NCBI GenBank assembly: GCA_964630905.1
Contig: CAZVWR010000021.1
Location: 1 to 46,468, forward strand
DNA: 46,468 nt
From: JAGOEX01 sp964630905
Lineage (GTDB): Bacteria; UBP6; UBA1177
Direction of reading: 5' to 3'
Notes under the pieces: generated by a model
What the model was told of the DNA's origin: nothing
The model's input: the letters and a program-made list of their open reading frames with translations, nothing else
Database searches by the model: none
Shown here: piece after piece, positions 42,505 through 46,468 of the stretch
How the letters are laid out: the number at the start of each line of letters is the position of its first letter
Position numbering within the stretch: the first letter of the stretch is position 1
Program-made: the position numbers and the translations under genes

Positions 42505-43848
42505 ATGAGCGATTTTTTTAATCTCATTGCAGAGTTTATAAGTGAGTCAGATGCGCAACTTGCTGAAATAAAAAGACATTTTCCGTCATTTATTAAAAGT
42601 CTTAAAAAAGGGACCCCCCCTTCTTATGAAGAAAATTCCCGTCTTTTAAGGGCTGTCCATTCAATAAACGGAGGAAGTTCTTTTTCCGGTTTGACTGAGA
42701 TAGAAAAAATATCTTCAAAGCTTGAGAAAATGATATATCTTTCTATTTCAGGGAAGATAGCACCTGATGAAAACACAGCGGAAATAATTGAAAAGACTCT
42801 GAATATTCTTGAAGAGGGTCTTAAAAGCAATGGAAAGATTAAAAAACGGGACTGGTCGAAGATCGAAAAAGAAGTTGAAAGGACAATTTTCTCTTCTTCA
42901 GGTAATTCAGTCCCTGAAAAATTTAACCGTGAAATAACTGTGGAATTTGAAGGGGAGACGGTTACTTTTTCAATTAATGATCCGGATATATCTGAAAAGC
43001 TCAAGTCACAAAATCTCTATATTTTGAAATTTGATGCGGCAAACGATCTTGTTGAAGACGATCTTTCTCTTTTTCAAATGATCACAATACTTGCCGGGGA
43101 AGGGGACATTATTGACTCGGCTATTCAAATAGACTTGGTTGGAGAGGACTCTATCCCTATAAAAATCCTTTATATGAGCACTCTGTCTTTAAATAAGTTG
43201 AAAAAACTTCTGAATTTTCTTCCTGCAGGATCGGTGAACAGGATCGACGGCAGATCTATAGTTGCCGGTCTGGAAACAAAAAAAGAAGAATTACCGCCTG
43301 AAACAGAAACCAGAAAAAAAGATCCTGAACCTTTAAAAGTTGAAGTCCGGAAAGAAGAAAATGTTAAAATAATTGTTCCTGCAAACGATGATGATGATGA
43401 TGAGCAGGAAGATTCTGCCAGCAACAAATATGTTTCCTTTAAAATAGGTGATGAACACTATGCTGTTCCGATAGAATTTGTATATGACATGAAAGAGATG
43501 CTCCCTTGTTCAAGAATACCGAATCAGCCCGGAACATATCTGGGTGTTGCAAATCTGAGAGGTAATGTCATACCTGTAATAGATCTAAGAAAAGTTTTCG
43601 GCATCAAAAATGTCAAATATGATGAATTTACAGTTTTTCTGATGGTAAAAATAGAGAACAAAATAAAAGGATGTGTCGTAGATTCAATTGATGATGTCGT
43701 TTTTCTTGAACCCGAGAACACTCAGACAGCCCCGGCATTAAGCAGAAAAATAAAAACTGATTTTGTGAAGTTTATTGCCAAAGACCCGAAAACAGAAAGA
43801 TTTTTAATAGTAATTGATGTAGAGAAAATGCTGGAAAATGAACAGTAA
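42505..43848 (+). CDS. HPt-CheW fusion lacking kinase domains
   Basis: A 447-residue protein with an HPt domain at about 1-120 (H52 in RAVHSINGGSSF), a P2-like alpha/beta segment at about 135-245, a Glu/Lys/Pro-rich linker ending in a run of Asp, and a CheW domain at about 308-447 (YVSFKIGDEHYAVPIEFVY, GVANLRGNVIPVIDLR). The P3 dimerisation and P4 ATPase domains of CheA are absent with no frameshift, so it cannot autophosphorylate by itself. It probably sits in receptor arrays through its CheW domain and takes or stores phosphate from CheA. The ATG at 42505 follows AAAGG; a GTG at 42499 is possible. It overlaps cheR by 11 bp. Confidence 0.85.
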   Translation: MSDFFNLIAEFISESDAQLAEIKRHFPSFIKSLKKGTPPSYEENSRLLRAVHSINGGSSFSGLTEIEKISSKLEKMIYLSISGKIAPDENTAEIIEKTLNILEEGLKSNGKIKKRDWSKIEKEVERTIFSSSGNSVPEKFNREITVEFEGETVTFSINDPDISEKLKSQNLYILKFDAANDLVEDDLSLFQMITILAGEGDIIDSAIQIDLVGEDSIPIKILYMSTLSLNKLKKLLNFLPAGSVNRIDGRSIVAGLETKKEELPPETETRKKDPEPLKVEVRKEENVKIIVPANDDDDDEQEDSASNKYVSFKIGDEHYAVPIEFVYDMKEMLPCSRIPNQPGTYLGVANLRGNVIPVIDLRKVFGIKNVKYDEFTVFLMVKIENKIKGCVVDSIDDVVFLEPENTQTAPALSRKIKTDFVKFIAKDPKTERFLIVIDVEKMLENEQ

Positions 43849-44695
43849 CAAATTTGAAATAAAGAAAATATCATTAAGTGACACTGAGTTTGATAAACTC
43901 AGGGACCTTGTCTATAAAATTTCCGGCATCAGTCTTGCAAACACGAAAAAGGAACTTGTTATATCAAGATTCTCAAAAAGACTTAAAGAGCTCAAGCTCA
44001 ACAGCTTCGGTGAATATTATGACCTTATTATTTCTCCAAGCGGGTTTTCCGAAGTACAGAATTTCATAAATTCGATAACTACAAACAAAACAGATTTTTT
44101 CAGAGAGGCACATCATTTTGATTTTATTGTTTCAACATTCATTCCTCAGGTAGTCGCATCCTCCAGGCCGGTCGTAAGAATATGGTCTGCGGCCTGTTCA
44201 ACCGGAGAAGAGCCTTATACGATCGCCATGGTGATGGCAAAATATCTTGTAGAGCCATACGGGATCCCGGTCAAAATACTTGGAACCGACATAGATACCA
44301 ATGTTCTTAAAACTGCGGCAAGAGGTGTCTATGACTCCCACGCGATCGGTCAGGTTCCTGAAAAATATCTGAAAAAGTATTTTCTCAGAGGGAAGGGTGA
44401 CAGTTTCGGACTGTATAAAATAAAGGACGAGATCAGAAGCATGGTAACATTCAAACAGCTCAATTTCATAGCTTCTGAATATCCGATAACTTCAACTTTT
44501 GACATTATTTTCTGCAGAAATGTTATAATATATTTCAGTCCCGAAACAAAGAAAATGGTTGTAAGCAAGCTTTTCAGATATCTTAATGAAGGCGGATATA
44601 TAATGATGGGTCACTCAGAAACACTTTTTAATATGATAGACGGACTTGTTTATTTAAAGAACACGATATATCAGAAAAGAGTTATGGATAAATAG
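43838..44695 (+). CDS. cheR: Chemoreceptor glutamate methyltransferase CheR
   Basis: A 285-residue CheR: a helical N-terminal domain followed by the SAM-binding methyltransferase domain. Motifs are TTNKTDFFREAHHFD, WSAACSTGEEPYTIAM, LGTDIDTNVLKTA and IIFCRNVIIYFS. It methylates glutamates on chemoreceptors for adaptation. It overlaps the HPt-CheW gene by 11 bp, and cheD follows after 8 bp. Confidence 0.96.
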   Translation: MNSNKFEIKKISLSDTEFDKLRDLVYKISGISLANTKKELVISRFSKRLKELKLNSFGEYYDLIISPSGFSEVQNFINSITTNKTDFFREAHHFDFIVSTFIPQVVASSRPVVRIWSAACSTGEEPYTIAMVMAKYLVEPYGIPVKILGTDIDTNVLKTAARGVYDSHAIGQVPEKYLKKYFLRGKGDSFGLYKIKDEIRSMVTFKQLNFIASEYPITSTFDIIFCRNVIIYFSPETKKMVVSKLFRYLNEGGYIMMGHSETLFNMIDGLVYLKNTIYQKRVMDK

Positions 44696-44703
44696 GGCGG
44701 TAA

Positions 44704-45324
44704 ATGTATAAATCGTTTAACAAAAAACTTCAAAAAGACATCATAGTGATACAGCCCGGAGAATATTTTGTGGTTGACAGATCTTCTGAAGGGATCGCAA
44801 CAGTTCTGGGATCGTGTGTCGCGGTATGTCTTATTGATGCAGATAAGCGTATCGGAGGCATGAACCATTTCATGCTGCCCGGCGACTTCCGCAATGACGA
44901 GGTTTTTGCTTCAAAAAGCAGCCGTTACGGAATGTTTGCGATGGAAAGCCTCATTAACGAAATGATGAAAAGGGGGGCGAGGAGAGAAAAACTTGTTGCA
45001 AAGGTATTCGGCGGCGGCCATGTTCTGAATTTTAGAAAATCTGACGGAAACATTCCCCAGGCGAACATTAATTTTGTAAAAAGTTACCTCGAATTTGAAG
45101 AGATCCCGGTTGTTGCAAGCGATCTGGGGGGTGATGTCGGAAGAAAAATAATTTTTCTGCCGGCCGAAGGGGGGCGTGTTCTTGTGAAAAAACTGATGAA
45201 AAGCCCTGAAAATGCGATCGATGTTGAAAATAAATACAAGGCGAAAGTGCTTAACAAAAAACAGGACGATATAAGCGGCGGAGTGACCATATTTCTTAAA
45301 GATCACCAGGAAGATATCAAATGA
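44704..45324 (+). CDS. cheD: Chemoreceptor glutamine deamidase CheD
   Basis: A 206-residue CheD with TVLGSCVAVCLID and GGMNHFMLPG; C38 and H55 keep the 17-residue spacing of the catalytic Cys27/His44 in Thermotoga CheD. A second conserved block is AKVFGGGHVL. It deamidates receptor glutamines and can stimulate CheC-type phosphatases elsewhere; no cheC or cheX is in the window. About 30 residues at the C-terminus exceed the usual length. It overlaps cheB by 4 bp. Confidence 0.94.
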   Translation: MYKSFNKKLQKDIIVIQPGEYFVVDRSSEGIATVLGSCVAVCLIDADKRIGGMNHFMLPGDFRNDEVFASKSSRYGMFAMESLINEMMKRGARREKLVAKVFGGGHVLNFRKSDGNIPQANINFVKSYLEFEEIPVVASDLGGDVGRKIIFLPAEGGRVLVKKLMKSPENAIDVENKYKAKVLNKKQDDISGGVTIFLKDHQEDIK

Positions 45325-46397
45325 CAGCAAAAAAAAGGGTTCTTATCGTTGATGATTCAAGAACGGCAAGAGAAGTTCTTGCTGAAATTATTAACGGATT
45401 TGACGAATTTGAAGTGGCCGGCAAGGCGGCGGACCCTTTCGAGGCACATGATTTTATGAAAAAAGAGATGCCTGACATCATGACTCTGGACATTGAAATG
45501 CCTAAAATGGACGGGCTTACTTTCCTTGACAAAATTATGAGAGGAGCGCCTCTTCCTGTAGTAATGATAAGTTCTCTCACAACCGAAAACGCATCCATTA
45601 CACTTAAAGCCCTTGAATTGGGTGCCGTTGATTACATCCTGAAACCGGGCGGCGACGAATCGTTAAAGGATGTTGCCGAGACAATTCACGAAAAACTTAC
45701 AGCCGCATCAATGGTGCCCAAAAGCTGGCTGAACCTTCATAAATACAGAAAAAAAGATGAGTCGCTGAGTGCTTTTTCAAGAAGGACCATAAAGCTTGTC
45801 CCGATTGATGATTCCCCCAAGATGAATCCTGAGATCTCTCTGATCGTAATGGGTGCTTCGACAGGTGGAACGATGGTAATAGAAAAAGTGCTTTCAAAGC
45901 TTGACCACAGGAAAATGCCCCCTATCGCCATCGTTCAGCACATCCCCCCCTTCTTTTCAAAATCTTTTGCAGACCGGTTGAACAAGATTTTTTCTTTCAA
46001 TGTCTATGAAGCTGAGAGCGGGAAACTGATGCTTCCGGGAGATGTAATAATAGCTCAGGGAGGAAAGCATCTCCTTGTTCAGAAATCACCGAACGGTTTT
46101 TCGGCCCTTGTGAAAGACGGTCCTAAAGTGAACAGGCATCAGCCTTCGGTCGATGTCCTTTTTAAATCTGCAGCGATCGTATACAAGGCTAATGTCATCG
46201 GAGTTCTTATGACCGGAATGGGTTCTGACGGGGCGGCAGGGATGGTTGAGTTGAAAAAGAACGGAGCTGTGACTATAGCTCAGGACAGATATGAGTGTGC
46301 CGTTGCGGGAATGCCGAGATCGGCAATAGACCTCGGTGTTGTTGACAAGGAACTTGATTCGGAAAGGATTGCTGACTACTTAAATTCTGTTTTTTAG
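45321..46397 (+). CDS. cheB: Protein-glutamate methylesterase CheB
   Basis: A 358-residue two-domain response regulator. The receiver has D57 in TLDIEMPKMDG and the Lys in ILKPGG. The methylesterase domain has the nucleophile S180 in GASTGGT, the His in IVQHIPPFFS and the Asp in LMTGMGSDGAAGM. It removes methyl groups from receptors when phosphorylated by CheA. Linker and domain lengths are typical. Confidence 0.97.
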   Translation: MTAKKRVLIVDDSRTAREVLAEIINGFDEFEVAGKAADPFEAHDFMKKEMPDIMTLDIEMPKMDGLTFLDKIMRGAPLPVVMISSLTTENASITLKALELGAVDYILKPGGDESLKDVAETIHEKLTAASMVPKSWLNLHKYRKKDESLSAFSRRTIKLVPIDDSPKMNPEISLIVMGASTGGTMVIEKVLSKLDHRKMPPIAIVQHIPPFFSKSFADRLNKIFSFNVYEAESGKLMLPGDVIIAQGGKHLLVQKSPNGFSALVKDGPKVNRHQPSVDVLFKSAAIVYKANVIGVLMTGMGSDGAAGMVELKKNGAVTIAQDRYECAVAGMPRSAIDLGVVDKELDSERIADYLNSVF

Positions 46398-46416
46398 GTT
46401 TGTATATAAGGAAAGA

Positions 46417-46468
46417 ATGAAAGAAAAACAGTCCGCACTTGAATTGAACTTTGAAATAAAAAGCGATC
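46417..46468 (+). CDS. Start of a gene cut by the window end
   Basis: An ATG at 46417, preceded by AAGGAAAG and 19 bp after cheB, opens a frame MKEKQSALELNFEIKSD that runs off the window. It is probably the next gene of the operon. Seventeen residues are too few to assign a family. Confidence 0.45.
   Translation, partial: MKEKQSALELNFEIKSD

Noticed and set aside
42505..43848. HPt-CheW gene as a decayed cheA
   Set aside because: No stop, frameshift or residual P3/P4 sequence is present, and the gene is tightly packed between cheW and cheR.

Overview
The window is a contiguous piece of an AT-rich bacterial chromosome, densely coded and read on both strands. No rRNA, tRNA, CRISPR array or insertion sequence was recognised. 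The presence of dnaA-dnaN-recF preceded by mnmE-mnmG-rsmG places it at or near the replication origin. The taxonomic hints are an MglA-type Ras-like GTPase, a protein resembling the MXAN_5187 C-terminal family, and a lipoprotein with an acidic Asp/Thr-rich spacer followed by a Cys-rich GCGNE...C motif. These point to a deltaproteobacterial/Myxococcota-like lineage or an uncultured phylum near it. This is inference; the base composition is much poorer in GC than in cultured Myxococcota.

Layout. 1-3003: accessory edge with a hipBA toxin-antitoxin pair (hipA cut by the window edge), a small membrane protein and a DUF4143-type AAA ATPase preceded by a tandem repeat. 3115-7928: glycine cleavage operon gcvT-gcvH-(terminator)-gcvPA-gcvPB plus a zinc-ribbon protein. 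14285-7915 (minus strand): one tightly packed operon, membrane protein-amgK-murU-orphan-recA-pilT-recX-rluA, joining peptidoglycan-sugar salvage, recombination and type IV pilus retraction. 14433-18381: wecA/tagO-like transferase, lysC and lysA (envelope precursor and lysine/DAP synthesis). 18450-19258: small HTH regulator and convergent mglA. 19411-28317: purB, then a lipoprotein that leads a run of RNA-modification genes (mnmE, mnmG, rsmG, tsaC, trmN6-like) with purE and an exported protein. 28409-35161: dnaA, a candidate origin spacer, dnaN, recF, sppA, cca. 35223-38083: lipoproteins, the MXAN_5187-like protein and a GAF protein. 38223-46397: a ten-gene chemosensory operon, whose downstream neighbour is cut off by the window edge.

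The chemosensory operon is the most unusual system seen: a helical protein with a CheZ-like DxxxQ motif, two tandem STAS proteins, CheY, CheA, CheW, a kinase-less HPt-CheW fusion, CheR, CheD and CheB. No chemoreceptor lies in the window. With pilT and mglA nearby, a role in surface motility or polarity control is possible but not shown. The second notable point is the origin region: the DnaA recognition helix departs from consensus at a base-contacting position, and no consensus DnaA boxes flank dnaA, while the dnaA-dnaN spacer carries three copies of another 8-mer.
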